Source of the DNA: Spodoptera frugiperda
Taxonomy: Eukaryota; Arthropoda; Insecta; Lepidoptera; Noctuidae
NCBI RefSeq assembly: GCF_023101765.2
Contig: NC_064231.1
Span: 806,001 to 870,000 of the forward strand
Direction: 5' to 3'
DNA length: 64,000 bases
The translations under genes were made by a program, and so were the position numbers. The notes beneath the pieces were generated by a model that was not told where the DNA came from, made no database searches, and saw only the letters and a list, made by a program, of their open reading frames with translations. How positions within the stretch are numbered: the stretch's first letter is position 1; each line of letters begins with the position of its first letter. Below are positions 34,668-48,010 of the stretch, in pieces.

Positions 34668-34741
34668 TTTTCTGGAGTCTGTAGCGTGGTGGTCTCCCAA
34701 TAATCCTTGCGGAACTGATGCCTGTGCCACAAGTGTTGTGG

Positions 34742-34748
34742 TTTTATA
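34742..34748 (-). promoter_or_regulatory. TATA box of the second cuticle gene
   Basis: The minus strand has TATAAAA about 75 bp upstream of the ATG at 34667, followed by a 5' leader of roughly 45 nt. Confidence 0.6.
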
Positions 34749-36159
34749 CTTGCTGTCACCTCGGCAAGAATAAAATGCAATCGTGAACTTGTAGACTACG
34801 GTTGCGGCAAACTATGAATCAATAATTTTCAATATTCGGCACTGGGTACGCAGCCAAACGTTACAATGAAATTGCGTACATTTGTTTCAACCGTTGTTTG
34901 TTTTGGTTATACTGCAGTAACCTTGATTTTTTCACTCTGATTTAAATAAGTAGGTACCTATAACTCGAAATGTTGCGTCGTTAAATAAGTATCTGAGTAG
35001 GTTAATAATAAAAATGAAACATACAACTTATTAACTATTTGTGACTGTTTAAGAGACTGTTCGGGTATGCGATGTATCGATAGTAGAGAGACCATCCATA
35101 ACACACATCCATAGCACGTATCTTTCCATATAAAGAACATAGCTTAGCTTAGCTGAGTCTGTTTCCACCAGTGCTATGCTATGTGTACCAATGAATATGC
35201 TTGGTGGAAACCAAACACATCCACAGCAACGTAGTATAGCACATCTCTAGTGGAAAAGAACCCTTACTACTAATTACAATAATCGATTTTAACATTGATT
35301 AAAATAGATTTTGAATGACTATTGTGAATATTGTAATTGGCGCTATAGTTGCTGCCTACCCCAAGAGACAAACTTTACTAATGTTGTATAAAGTAGCCGT
35401 ATGAAGGTAAGTACGTATTTAATAGCACCTACCCATGTAATGTTCAATTTATAAGATAAGTGTTGATAAATTATTAAGAACTATTATGAATTAGGTACTT
35501 ACCACTCATTCATTCATTCAGTAGGTACTAAATCATTTTTGAAGTTAAAGTTTAAGGAAAGTAAGTAAGAAGAAAGGAAACAATTTCATTAGAACAATTG
35601 GTCAGGCAAGCGCAACCTATAGATTTGTACTGCAAAGTTTAGTGCATACTCGTATGTAGGATAGAACTTAGTACAGGTAGGTAGAAAAAAAAAATTCTAA
35701 TCTTTTTTTTAAAACATCGCGATGCAATTACCATTGTGCGTGAGCACAAAAATCTGGTTGCCGGCGAAACATTTGATTTAATTTGATTGATTAAACTGTA
35801 AGACGAGGACGACTAAAACACGGAAATAACTGAGATTATTAATAAAATATAGACCAAAATAAAAAAGAACTAATAAAATTAAAATAAACCTAGTCCCAGC
35901 ACTAAAGTTAAGTCTGGCAACTTTGTCCATATTTTGATTGAGAATTATTTTGATTTTAAAAACGTCAATATTGTCAATGTCATTCTTCAAACGTAAACGA
36001 ACGAGTGCGAGTGAAATAAAATAAGAAAATAAGCAAACTATAAGCCGTTATCGGCCTGATAAAACTTTAAACTTCTTATATACAATAATACTAACTCAGT
36101 TGCATGTTTGCTAGATAATTTATAAGTATTTAGACTTAGAAACTTGCTTGCTGAAAATA
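34749..36159. other. Intergenic region between divergent cuticle and six-exon genes
   Basis: AT-rich DNA with no supported coding exon. It holds an imperfect inverted-repeat element near 35158-35265. Its last 150 bp should contain the promoter and 5' UTR of the plus-strand gene. I see no TATA box there, which would suit a housekeeping promoter. Confidence 0.5.
35158..35265. mobile_element. Probable small MITE, imperfect inverted repeats
   Basis: 'gtctgtttccaccagtgcta' is roughly complementary to the right end 'agcacatctctagtggaaaa'. The interior contains a second 'gcttggtggaaacc' copy of the arm. This is a hairpin-type non-coding repeat also known from other moths. Confidence 0.5.
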
Positions 36160-39100
36160 ATGAGTCCAAGAAAGAAAAAAATAAAATATTCTCCAACAAA
36201 AGCAGCAAAAGATAAGGACACTAGTTTTAAGCGGGAAAATGATCTTGAAGAATCAGTTGCAAAACGCATCAAGGCTGATAAAAATCACGACGCAGAGTTA
36301 CAGGCTAGAAAGAAGCAGAACTTCATGGAAGCTTGTAAACAAGTCTCTTGCAAGGCTTACTCGGATCATAATGCTAGATTCTTAGAGACGTATTTTCCTA
36401 ATTGTTTAGAGAATGGTGGCTGCGTACATCATGATAAGAATGCGGTAAGGCATAATGTTTTATTAGATCAATATCATCAAGTATTGCACTACTGATAACA
36501 ATCAAGTATTAAAGTGTTTGAACTGCCACATATTCTTTACTTTAAAATAAGTATTGTCGTGTAATAAAATACTTTAGAACTTATGCAGTAAATATAGTTT
36601 ACTTTTAAGTCATAAAAATATTGAATTAATGTTCCAGGCCCCTATCAGTCAAATGGCACCTCATGTTGAGCAGTCATTCTCAATAGAAATTAAGAATAAG
36701 GCATGGTTTGAAGCCTTGGATGTGTGCAGAATGTACATTACTCGTCACAAGTTTTTAACACCAGCAGTATTACAAGATATAGTTGAAATTATATTGGTAA
36801 GTACTTGAGTAATATATTCTTAGATACTTGTACAAATAGTATCAGAACAACACACTTAGAACTTGTTGTAAATGGCAGTTTTTAAAGATAATATAGCAAG
36901 TTTTAATTAAAATAACTGTAACCTAATTTCAGAATGCCCATCAAGATGATTACGATGATCACTCATTATTAGATGTCATAATTAAAGCCCAACAAGTACT
37001 CTCTCTACACTTCAGCACGCATCCTCCTTGCTATACTAAAACCTTAAGAACATGTTATAAAGATTTCCTAACATCACCCATGAATCCCAAAGACAAGACT
37101 TTTACAAATAGAACAGAATTTGAATATAGAAAAGGTATTGTTAAATATTGTATGAATAGACTTGAAGATGAAATCAGTGCTGATAGCAAAGATGGGCCTT
37201 TGGTAGACAAGCAAGGTAAAGTGCCAAAACATTTGACGAACACAGTTAGTGCTGCTCATTGGGAAAATGAAAAGTTTTTAATATATGAATGCCTGGACAG
37301 GAGAGAAAGGATAAAAAGACTCATGGCTGTCCTAGAAAGTGCAGTAGAATTATTGCAGTATGATCTGGCTATTTGGCATTCAAGGTAAATATTTATCTGA
37401 ACATAATTTAATTTAAAATTCATACAGAAAGGCTGACAATACTTGTCACTTTATGTCCTGAGAATCCAGTCATTGAATCAGAGGCTTTATGCTGAACACG
37501 CTTACAATTTATTTGATCTGTGAGGTATATATTTAAAATATCAAAAATATTAAATTTCACTTTTATTGTTCCAGGTATATCAACAACTTGGGCACCCACA
37601 TTATGAGGTCACATAAGCCCTTAATGGCATTTGTTTTGTGGTCTGAAACTGTGTACACCGGTGCAGTGACTAGCAACTGCAGGCAAATAATGAAGCTATT
37701 TGTACATCTTAATCATTTAAGATACCCAGACGACATGCTGACGACAATAGCAGTAAGTCTTCTGTTGATTCATGTTGTATACTAAAAGAAAGAGGTGTTA
37801 TAGTACATCCACTTGATCAATCATTTTTTCGGGCCAATCTTAACCCTCCACTTAGATGAGGTATTGAGGTGTGGAAAGCATAAAGACATTCATAAGCTTC
37901 ACAAAATCCTGTAACATTACCTAACCATTAGTCTTTTAGTACAATATTTTAAAAAAACTGCTTTTCATAACTGTTTTTAATAAATACAAAATGTGTCTTC
38001 TCAGCCTTATTCTGATCTGACAATTTGAATAAGTATGTATTTGTAGTTTATTTAAATTGGTTTCTTTTTCACAGATGTGGCTAAATGCAATGATTCAAAC
38101 ATTTTACTTTTGTGAAACAAACTCAAACAGTGATTACCCAAATATAGGAAAATATTGCAAACAATTTGCAAAAGAGTTCTATAAAATAATTGCAGGTTTG
38201 TACTGTTATTATAATATCTCTATTTATAAACTAATATTAATTAAATTGTAAGTTAATTATTTATGTATAATAGGGATGATGACGGGGTATGAAAATTAAA
38301 AATGTAATTAGTCCGTCAGTTAGGTAATGAAAAAATATTAGACACGTATTTTTTTATTTTGTCATATAAGATAACAATACTTAGATAAAATGAATCAAAG
38401 TTTAGGAGTGGGAGCTAACTACGTCACTATAGAGTATAAAACGTACTCTAAAGTGACGTCACGCGATATTTCAAATGGATATATCTTCGAAAGTATTTGT
38501 TTCCGTAAGAAAATAAAAAATACGTGTCTAATATTTTAAAATAATCTACAAGACGGACATTAAAATAAAAATTAGTGATCTACCCTATTAGCAATAAAAC
38601 ATCTTCAAAATGTAAAAGTTGTATTTATATTTTTCAGGTATGCCATGTGACTCTGTCAACAGAATTTTAGACAGAATTGAACCACCATTTATGAAACATC
38701 TCATTGGTATGACCCACATCAAGATATTGCGTCCAATCCAAGATGATTACATTTCAAACATTTTAATCAACTTTTTTAAAGAAAAGCAGTGGTTGACATT
38801 TCCACCAGACGAAAGTCAAGTGATTATTTGTAGACCACTATTTATGAAACCCATTAAGATATCTGGAGTGCTCAATTTTGTAACAAAGAAATATTTTAGT
38901 CATAATACTAAAGTTGAAGGTGCCAGCAGTGTCGACAATATAGATTATGCCAAATTAGATACAGAAAAGTTAGCTGATAATAAATTAGATGATAGCCTGA
39001 ATCATTATGTCCACACCCTATATGTGACATTGGAAGCTTTTTTGAATATTTATGATGTACATGCTGTGCAAGAAACATGGAACAGATTGAATGAAACTCC

Positions 39101-39296
39101 CATAGAAGATAATGTTGATCAAAACAACTCAACTTCATTTCAAGGTGGCAAATATAAGGTTACTGTTGAATTCATCAAAAAGTACAAAGATATTATGAAG
39201 TCTATGAAGGAATTGCATAAAGTGTTCAAAGATTTGAAGAGCAATGGAGATATGCCTGATATCTTGAACATTTTTATTAAACTTCTACATGACTGA
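36160..39296 (+). CDS. Unrecognised 617-residue, probably nuclear protein, six exons
   Basis: Exons: 36160-36444, 36638-36796, 36933-37384, 37575-37752, 38075-38195 and 38638-39296. All junctions are GT-AG and in frame. I chose ATG 36160 (MSPRKKKIKYSPTK); the upstream in-frame TTG at 36148 is not a likely start. The first about 65 residues are highly basic and contain nuclear-localisation-like KKK clusters. The rest looks mostly helical and soluble, without membrane segments, signal peptide or obvious catalytic motif. Features include WFEALDVCRMYITRHKFLTP, HFSTHPPCYTKTL and a C-terminal Lys-rich helix (KKYKDIMKSMKELHKVFKDL). Sequences around 'ALDVCRMYI' and 'FLTPAVLQDIVEIIL' recall helical-repeat platform proteins; a SIMC1/Nse5-like SMC5/6 loader is one guess, not supported by any motif I can name. 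Its last intron contains a MITE. Convergent with mRpL47. Confidence 0.88.
38269..38590 (-). mobile_element. MITE family 1, copy 2 (about 322 bp)
   Basis: Reverse-complemented it aligns end to end with the copy at 5895-6163: 'aatagggtagatcact', 'gtccgtcttgtagattattt', 'acggaaacaaatactt', 'gctcccactcctaaactttg', 'cattacctaactgacggac', 'aatagggatgatgac' at the far end. It has extra internal 'aaatattagacacgtatttt' blocks in both orientations, near each end. It sits in the last intron (38196-38637) of the six-exon gene and fills about 70% of it. Confidence 0.82.
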
Positions 39297-39732
39297 CTAA
39301 AGAAACTGGTGAATTGTTTGATCATGATGTTTGTACTCATTTACAGGGACCAATAAGTAACAAATTTAAACTTTTAGGTAATTGTCAATAGGTAACAAGG
39401 TAATTTAGGTGAAAAGTAGTTTTAGTATCATAAGAAATTATGCATGTTCTTTGTTCCTGTTATAATTACTATTTTTGTAAATTAGTGATATTCACAAGTA
39501 ACAAGTGTCTAATTGGTATTAATATATTAAGGTTGCCTTATAGCTGTATTTAATAACTTGTCTCAATACAAAATCTGTAGATATGGATCGATTTTTGACA
39601 TTGGTTGTATGGAGTTTCTGTGAAAGATCAATCTTAATCTGCAAATTTTGAATTGATACAGATTATTCAATTCGGCTGTTAGTAATGACAGAGCTTCTTT
39701 AAAAACTACCTCTTGTTAATAATTAAAAGTTT

Positions 39733-39738
39733 AATAAA
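39733..39738 (+). terminator. Candidate poly(A) signal of the six-exon gene
   Basis: AATAAA followed by an A-run, 440 bp after the stop. Two further overlapping AATAAA motifs at 40161-40170 could end a longer 3' UTR. The longer form would nearly abut the mRpL47 stop codon on the other strand. Confidence 0.45.
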
Positions 39739-40200
39739 AAAAAAAATATTTACAATTTGATGATAAATGTGAAGCTAAGAATGTCCTCTGGTTATTTGGT
39801 AAATGTTCTTAATTTTCAAATGTTTTTCAAGAGATTACTATTTGTGAATGACTTTGTTGATAGATGTTTAGGATATTGTAGCTTGATAGCATCCCAGGGG
39901 GATTAAAGCTTGTCTGCCACTTGGTGGCTTATTGGCAATGAGTCATAGACATGGTAAAATACTTTTTCTTCCAATTTACCATAAAATTTATTTAGTAAAT
40001 TATTAAATTTGCATTGTGTGTGATTGAGTACAAAGTCAATTAATAGTTAGGTAGTTATGTGTAATTCTATTGACATGTTATCCCACCAGTTCACCATACT
40101 GTTATTTTGTTACTTAATTAAAACAAAATGTTAAAGTATTGTAATTTTTACTTAATTATGAATAAATAAAACTACCAGTTACTACTCTAGTCTTATTTAA

Positions 40201-40980
40201 TTAATATTTTGGCATGAAGTGTCCCCTCGCTTTCTTGGTGCGCTTAGCTTTCTCAATATCTACATCAGGATATTCTGCCTTGAGGGCTTCCATGTCCATG
40301 TTAGGGAACCGCTTCAGTAGATGTTGTACATGATTGAAGTCTCTGTTCCGTGCCTTTCTTTCAACATTGTACTGCTTCTCCTTGTATAATCTCATAAACT
40401 TCTTGACTGCTGCACTATTTACAAAACCGTGCTCATAGTATGACTTCACCCAACGTGTGTTCATAAACTTAGGAATAAAGTGTTCCTTTTTCTCATATTT
40501 CTCTGGTAAACCAAACAAGTTTACAACATCTTCCACAGGGCGCTCTCCAGTCTCTCCTGTCTCCAGTTTGTAATAAGCCACATTACGTTCTCTTATAACA
40601 GTTTCTATGTTATCCATCGATTCTTGGACTTTATCTATTCTTTCGGGATTGGGAAATAATCTAGTCTGCCGTTTGCACTCATGTTCCATAGTGTATAACA
40701 TGTTTCGTTCTTTCAACAGTACGTACCACAATTTGTGCAAATCTGAGTTGGATTTTATCCTAAGTTCATCCAATCTCCATCCTCTGCCAACTCTGATATT
40801 TGTTTCTCCCCAGTTTTTTTTAACATCAAAGAATTCCATTAGGTCATTATTTGGTTTTGTTGTATGGACGTCTCGTTTGAAAACTGGAGCGGAAGCAGCT
40901 GCAATTTTGATAACATTTTGTGCTCGTAAACATCGGTTTACAGTATATTTTAATATATTACTGACCACAGCAGTATTCAT
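40201..40980 (-). CDS. mRpL47: Mitochondrial large ribosomal subunit protein uL29m (mRpL47)
   Basis: A component of the large mitoribosomal subunit near the peptide exit tunnel (family knowledge). It is a single uninterrupted exon of 259 residues, normal for insect mRpL47. The N-terminus is a mitochondrial targeting sequence, rich in Arg, Lys and Ala without acidic residues (RCLRAQNVIKIAAASAPVFK). The uL29-like domain starts near residue 45 with LMEFFDVKKNWGETNIRVGR, then GWRLDELRIKSNSDLHKLWY, VLLKERNMLYTMEHEC. This is the family's signature, including the G-R-x-W-x-x-x-E-L-R-x-K-S motif. The family-specific C-terminal extension follows (DVVNLFGLPEKYEKKEHFIP; RTKKARGHFMPKY). Its 3' end faces the six-exon gene. 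Confidence 0.95.
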   Translation of the reverse strand: MNTAVVSNILKYTVNRCLRAQNVIKIAAASAPVFKRDVHTTKPNNDLMEFFDVKKNWGETNIRVGRGWRLDELRIKSNSDLHKLWYVLLKERNMLYTMEHECKRQTRLFPNPERIDKVQESMDNIETVIRERNVAYYKLETGETGERPVEDVVNLFGLPEKYEKKEHFIPKFMNTRWVKSYYEHGFVNSAAVKKFMRLYKEKQYNVERKARNRDFNHVQHLLKRFPNMDMEALKAEYPDVDIEKAKRTKKARGHFMPKY

Positions 40981-43489
40981 CTTATAGAATTAAATAAAAC
41001 TTCCTGGAAACTTTTAGGTTATCTTTTGATTATTCAATAAATGTCATTGGGTATGGTTTGACAGCAACCTTCAAAGTTCAGAAATACTATTGTTTACTAT
41101 ACTCAAAATCGAAAACTCAATAAATAAATAAAAATATTATGAGTACCTCAATAAATAATTTTAGTAAAAATATTCTTAAAAAACAGAAACTGGTGAGAAC
41201 AACAGTTATGATTGTGAAAATGTTACAAAGAATAATTAAAAAGAGATTTTCTAGACGAAAATATTTTGACATATATTTTTAACGTTTAGTTAGCTGAGTT
41301 CCACATTTTATTTGTGATTTATAGAGAAGATTTCTCAGGTCCAGGAAAATCAGAAGAAAAAGAATTGGTACAATATATGTAAATTAAAACAGATTCTACT
41401 TGCTACAGAAATATTATAAAATGTTAATGTGAAAATACATCATTTTATTTTTGAATAGTTTTGACAATCGATAAACGTAACTAAACGTAAGAGTTGGATA
41501 ATGTCGTGGTTATAGTGAGTGGTTGAAAGGACGCATTTTCTTTGGTTCCATAGAAAAACACAATGAAAACAAATTAAAACCATTGATTCGTACATGTGCA
41601 TTTTGATCTGCTTTCGGTGCTCATATGACTAAAATACTGATTAGTTTGTGTAGTGTGTGTTATTTTTGAAGATTCCATCACCGCTGAGGAAGCTTATTCA
41701 AAGGTACAAACATCATTCACCTCTTTTATTTTTATAAAACTTTTGTTTAGTTCGTAATATTTTTTACCTGACCTTGGTTTACTAATGTGCGGGTGTATTG
41801 TGAATGAATAAATGTTTTAATAAGGAGATCTTAATTCAGAATCGTGTTAATGTGTTTTATTAATCTCGGTCAATTTTGTTTGTGTGTAAAATGTAAACAC
41901 GAATAGATAACTTTGATTAAGTTCATTGATAAAAATAATTATAAAACAAAAGACCGTTGTTATAAAAACATGTTGTGTAGTTTAGATAAGCTATTAAAAA
42001 ATACCTATCCATGTATTTTTTTGACATTCTTTTTTTAAATTTACTATTTGTAAGTACCTGTTACTTTCACTTACTAATGTTTGAGGAGTCCTATTAGACA
42101 CTATGGTTACCTCTATGTTAGAAACTTTTTTGTTTCTAAAGTGATGATAAACAAAATAAATTCTTTGGTGACAAATACCTAATTGAAATGGTCCACAACA
42201 GCAATAAACAGGTCTCACTGGGCTATTTAACACAGACATGTACTAACAAACCTAAATGCACATAATATTGTAGTATTTTTCTTAAGACCAAGTATCAACC
42301 CTGAAAAGTAATAGGGAAAAAGCCAAAAGAAAGAAAGAATAATAATGTCTTTGTGTGAAGAAAGAAGGAAATAAAATATAAAAAGGATATGAAAAGCTTC
42401 TCATTTTGTAGTTGAAAACAGGTGGTTGATTAATTTAAAAACAATATTTAAGTATTGAAAAAGTCTTTATTACATTGAATTGAATGTTAGCTATTGTCTC
42501 AAATTGTCAATATAAAAAAGTATATTTTCTAATTTCATATTATTATGTCTGTTTGATTGTCTTTCTTTTGTGTTGCAGCAGAGCATTTTGATGTTTGTGT
42601 CTGAATATAATATTGGTTACTGTAGATATAAAGGCTATTTTCCCTTGACATGGTTGTCTGCAACCGCAAGCGGAACACTAGTTCTTTGTGCATAATAATG
42701 GATGTATAACATAATTCTCACTGATTTATTCCTAGTAGTAAGTAGTAATTTCAGATTAAAGGTTAGTAACTACATACCTACCTAGTTGTTGTATGATTAT
42801 TGGTGATTAATTAGAATGACTTACGTATCAGAGACTAGAACAAATTGATTACTGTGATGTATGTTTAATGAGATTTTCTAACTGCTGTAGTGTAGCATAG
42901 TAACTTACTATTAATTTGTTCTTACCACTGGGAGACAAATGGAGAATGATGCTGCACCACCGCTACATAGCACATTGAGTGGGACTGGCTTGTAACATAA
43001 ATATGCTATATTATTTTGCTCTATGATAAATAGGTTACAAACTTGCTGAGCTGTAATGCCAATTGTGTTATTGTAGTACCTAATAATATTTAGTTATTTA
43101 CTATCCTAACTAATAAAAAACTACTAACTAACTAATAAAAAAAACAAAGGATAGTAGTAATAAACAAATAATTGCTTAATTTTTATTGCTAACATTAACT
43201 AATAATAAACTGTAAAAATGAATATTCTTTGGAGACAAACTATTTGTTTAAATACCTATTCAACATTTTTGTAATTTGTACATTTCATAAAGTTCAATAA
43301 CTTCCTAGTTACTGTATACAATGAATAGGTAAATAAATGCCTACTGTCATAATGAACAGAACATATGTGCATGAATTTAGGCCAACAATTCTGAGAAAGC
43401 AAATAAGTTACCACTAGTTACTTACCATCTGTTTGTGAACTAACTAGGTGTGCCACAACTCCGTTTCCCTTACAATTTATAAGGTGACA

Positions 43490-43720
43490 AAATACGTTAA
43501 TTAAGAAGGGGCCCATCCTCTCGTCGTGTGTTCCGGCGGGTAATTTGTCGCGTGCATTAAGCAAGTTCTGCGCTCGTTACGGGCCCCACAGAACCACACG
43601 CTAAACAACGTAACGTCTCAATTGCGCGCCTCTGCCGCCTCCGCCTGCCGACGCCTCACCGTCATAAACATTTTACATGATGGCACGTTATGACGCCAAC
43701 TGACGCTGCGACGCTTCTTG
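43490..43720. other. GC-rich island, candidate regulatory element
   Basis: CpG-containing sequence (ctctcgtcgtgtgttccggc, gcgcgcctctgccgcctccg) in otherwise AT-rich DNA. Inner edges carry gggccc on one side and gggcccc on the other (about 43510-43587). Stop codons and lack of similarity argue against coding. Function is inferred from composition only. Confidence 0.3.
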
Positions 43721-46700
43721 TAACAAAGCAACCAACATCATCCTTATAGCACGTATAATGTCGTTGAAGAGCACTTAAGTTCTTGGCCATTATGGCCATT
43801 AGCATCAATGAGCATCAAATTATTTTCGTAATAACCTGATCTAATCTGAATAACGTTATTAACGTAATTACATATCTATATATTAATACGTGATGCAAAA
43901 ACTTTCGACCTCTTTTTACGAAAATTGCGCGGACATAAGAGCATAAAATTTAGTACACTTATAGTATATGTGTAGGAGAAGTGCAGAACGCTAATATTTT
44001 TCAAAAATAATGCTTATAAAGTACATTAAATCAATAAATAAAACATTACACACACTACCATGCATAGTATCGTATTTGACAAAACGTCAAAATTGACAGA
44101 CATTGCGATGATATTCTCACGTCTCATATGAAAAGAGGTTTTTCATTGAAGGAGGTTTGGTTATTCATGATGCGCCAGAATATATTAATTTGAATTTTAC
44201 AAAACGAATAGCAATTCGTTAAATAAAAATTATCCTTGAACGTATGTTAAGTGGTATTGTAAATTAAATCGTATATGGTCGAATTTCGACCACTAGGCGA
44301 CCACTAGTATAATGAAATAGACTACAAATAGTTACAATAACACTCAAATGTATTCACTCCAATCAACTGCATACGTACCTTTATCAGGCATGATAAAAAT
44401 GTTAAAGAATGGTTGCATCGAATTTGAATTCGACACTCAAGCCACATTCGATTTATGACCCGTAGATGCACATACATAACTAATTTATTTCGTCAGAATT
44501 ATATCAGAAATTACCGTCACGTCCCACTTACTATATCTGTCACTGGCCGAATAGGTGCTTACATACGATCTTCGTATAGAATCGTTGATTAAATCAGGCG
44601 CCGTCGCTTTGTTTAGGCAGCGATCGCATTATCTCGCATGCTTGTCAGTCACACTCGACCCGCTTGTGACGTCGGACATCTCGGCTCTAGACCATGAGCC
44701 CGGAACGGACAGGGATGATTGTATTGCATAACACAATAGGACATCGAAATTAATGCAATATTCGCAAAGATGTCGCATTCATCCGGCAACAATGAACACC
44801 ACACATTGTGCAATTCAATGAAGGTGTATGTCTGTCTACTCTCGTCTATCTTTACCTGTAGAATAACCGTAACTAGGTTCGAGATCATTTAGTACAAAAC
44901 GAGCACACCATGTGAAATAGTACCCAAACATCTGATACGATACGTAGCAGGATGACTAGTCGACCCTGAATGATTAATATTATGATTCATTTCTTCCGCA
45001 CTCAACGTACCTACCTAGTTGTTAATAATACTTCTGCTCAAAAGTTCTAATGTAAAGCTAGCTTGACCTTTATATTTATTACAACGAATCCAGTCCTAAA
45101 TCGACAACATGATGTCACATTCGTAAAACCTTCGTCTTTGATCTGCAAATAGGTTCTTATTCTGTGTTTTCTTATTAACTACGTTTTGAAGTTAACTACG
45201 CGAATTTTTGTAGGTATACTTAGTTTCAAATAACTAAACATTCATCCCATAAATTGTTCAACAAAAATTTTAATCAGGTAGCATCTTATTTCATTACCAA
45301 AACTATGTATTAATTTACCTGTTGTGTATCCTTGCGACACTTTTGGGGTCGTTTCCGCCGGTATTTAATGGGTCTCCAAAACATTGGGACCTTTTTTCAA
45401 ATACCACTTAAATCAGCGGTGTCATCGGCTTTAGACGCAATTTGAATGCGAGTATTTATTTAACTCCACCACCCGTAGTTATTCTGGTTTATTCAATGCG
45501 GTCTACTCTAATATAAAACCATTTATTTAAAGCATTTTGTGAATCTTAAGAGACGTTTTTCAAAGGCCAAAGATCAAAGCTATTCGAGCGAATAAATAAA
45601 GGGAGATAGGTACTTTTTTCTTTCTTTATATTCGTTAGGGGCCACATTACATTTTGTTTGCGCTCAAGTAGCTGATATAGTTAAATCGTATTGTGAGAAA
45701 CCACTTTTAATTCTTTGCGAAAATGCCGCAGTCACGTTAATCCATATAAAATGTTGATTAAGTCCTCAGTATCTATCTAATCTCCTGAGTTATTCGTTGA
45801 GATCCCTAAATGTAGCTAAATCATTTCTAACGCTCTTACGGCATTTAGATTCCGACTGGAAAAGCTTCTATTTGCATACTTATTTGAAAGCTATTGAACT
45901 GTTTTGTATAACTACTTATTGAATCATCTACATTTGATTAATGTTCGAATACGAATTTGATAAGAATCACAACATTCGCTTTAAAATAAATGACAAACTA
46001 TGAAAATTGAAAATTATACAACTAAGTAATTTTTAACAGTTGGCTATGTGTAGCTTAACTGAAAGAGAAAATAGATTCCTTATTGACCTCGCCAGGGTAA
46101 GCTCAACTAATTAATTTCAACTATTGATTAGTAACTATCCTTCTTACTTCCATCTCTACGTATTTTCTATTTTCCTAAATCCAGTTAATTATTTCTTGAC
46201 CTCTTCCATCCACATTCAGTGTGTACATAAATACTATCTATTTCTTATTTCCCTGCGGTCACTGGTTACAAGATCTTATTTATTTCTATACCTAGTCAGC
46301 ACGCTATTTCTTCCAACATTTTGTTTACGCTTAGGATGCGTGGACGACATCATTGTTGGTTTAATCGTTCATGAAACGCTTTATTCTAGAGAGGTCACAC
46401 GTTATCTAAAACAGCTGTCGGACGCACGCGGCCTACAATGGACTCGTTTGTATCCCTGCCGTATAATATTGTTTGTAATTTAAAATATCGGATGTGTTGG
46501 CACGGGTGGCGGACGGTTTATTTTCCAGCTCAATTGTGGAGTTATCCGAGGTGTATTGTTGCCTTGATTAGATCAGGGGAGCTTTGTTCACAGGAGAATG
46601 GCCGGCTTCGCGCCGCTATCGTCTGTCGGCCGCACGCGACCTGTTCATGAGTTTGCGGCTACACAGGTACACCCGTTTCAGCCTTCTGTCCAACCGCAGC

Positions 46701-47764
46701 ATATATTACTGTACCAGGATTCTGGAGATTATCTATCCTGGACTCTAAATTGTGTGGGTAGTTCTTAGAATTTCTTGTTGTTTTAATGTCGACCCGTACT
46801 AGGAAAATGAAGTTATATTTACGCTTTTATACTGCCTTTGTATTTTGTTTACTTTCCAATATCGCGTTTCCGTTGTGACAAAATGTAATTTATTTTGATA
46901 TAGATACTCAACAAAAACCCCGAAAATGGAGGGTACAGTTGAAAAGACGCTAACAATACGCTAATGGCTTATGTTTGCGATGACTGTCCCTCCCAGCCAA
47001 CAGGCTCTATTATCACGGTCGGTCCCTGTGCGCTGAATTGGCTAAATGTTTTGTGCCTCTGAAAAGATTCAAGATGACGGTGAAATTGTTGAGAAAATTG
47101 ATCACTTCCACTCGAGCAACTCGCCCTTGTTACTGCAAAATTCGTTATCAGCTGTATTTGTTTCTCAAGCCTAATGTGTTTTACCAATTTGGTAAGTTAT
47201 CCACACTACTTCAACAATACAAATGTTGCAAGCGACAAGTAGCAATAAAAAATATTGTTTAGTACGATCATTGTTTTAATGTATCTTAAATAAGTTCACT
47301 ATATTCAGATTTAACATAGTTACTCACTTAAAAGTGCCGTAATATTTTAGATAAAATAGAATCAGACCTATAAAGAAACAAGGTAAAATGTATTTTATTA
47401 CAATGTAGTTAGTCACAGCAGAAAAGTTAACTAATAAAATCCAAATTTAAGTCTGCGCTCTTACTAAAACCCGAGATCTCCTCCCGTCTACTATACTTGT
47501 TCAAACGTTTTCCAGATATGGATGGACATTTTCAAACATTTTTATTTTTAAAGTTAGTTGTAGGTACTTTCTTCTTCAGCCACTATTTCAGACGGACTTC
47601 GATCATTCGGTACCTACCTACTTTTTGAGAGATCGTGGTTTACATTACAACTGTCTATCAAGTAACAAAAGGAATGAAATACCTAATTTTCTGATGCAAC
47701 GTTACTGTAGTAACTAGTGTGTGAAAAGTATTTGACTTTTGCACTCCCATTTATGGCAGAAATT

Positions 47765-48010
47765 TGGAATTGGTGATGGATTACGCGCGATATCGTGGAG
47801 GCGATGTAAGCGATGTGTGTGCACACGTCACGGGGTGTGTCGATCAATCACGGGCGCGGATGGACGAGCGACAGGCCATTAGGGGCGCTTCGTCGCCAGC
47901 CGGACTCAGGTGCCGTTGGTCCGTCCGTCACCTCGCCGCCGCCCGAGCCGACAACAGCCAAGCCCTTGTCGTCTTCAATCACCCCACCAACCGACCGCAT
48001 GATTCATATT
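47765..48010. other. GC-rich island, candidate regulatory element
   Basis: This is the most GC-rich stretch of the 41-64 kb part (cacctcgccgccgcccgagc; gggcgcggatggacgagcga). Two overlapping plus-strand frames run through it (47764-48024, 47813-48040), which is typical of GC-rich non-coding DNA with few stop codons. Neither shows a domain. Confidence 0.3.

Noticed and set aside
41480..41703. Possible 5' UTR exon with donor CAAAG|gtacaa
   Set aside because: A weak donor alone, with no coding frame or promoter motif; a start of a long gene to the right remains possible but unsupported.
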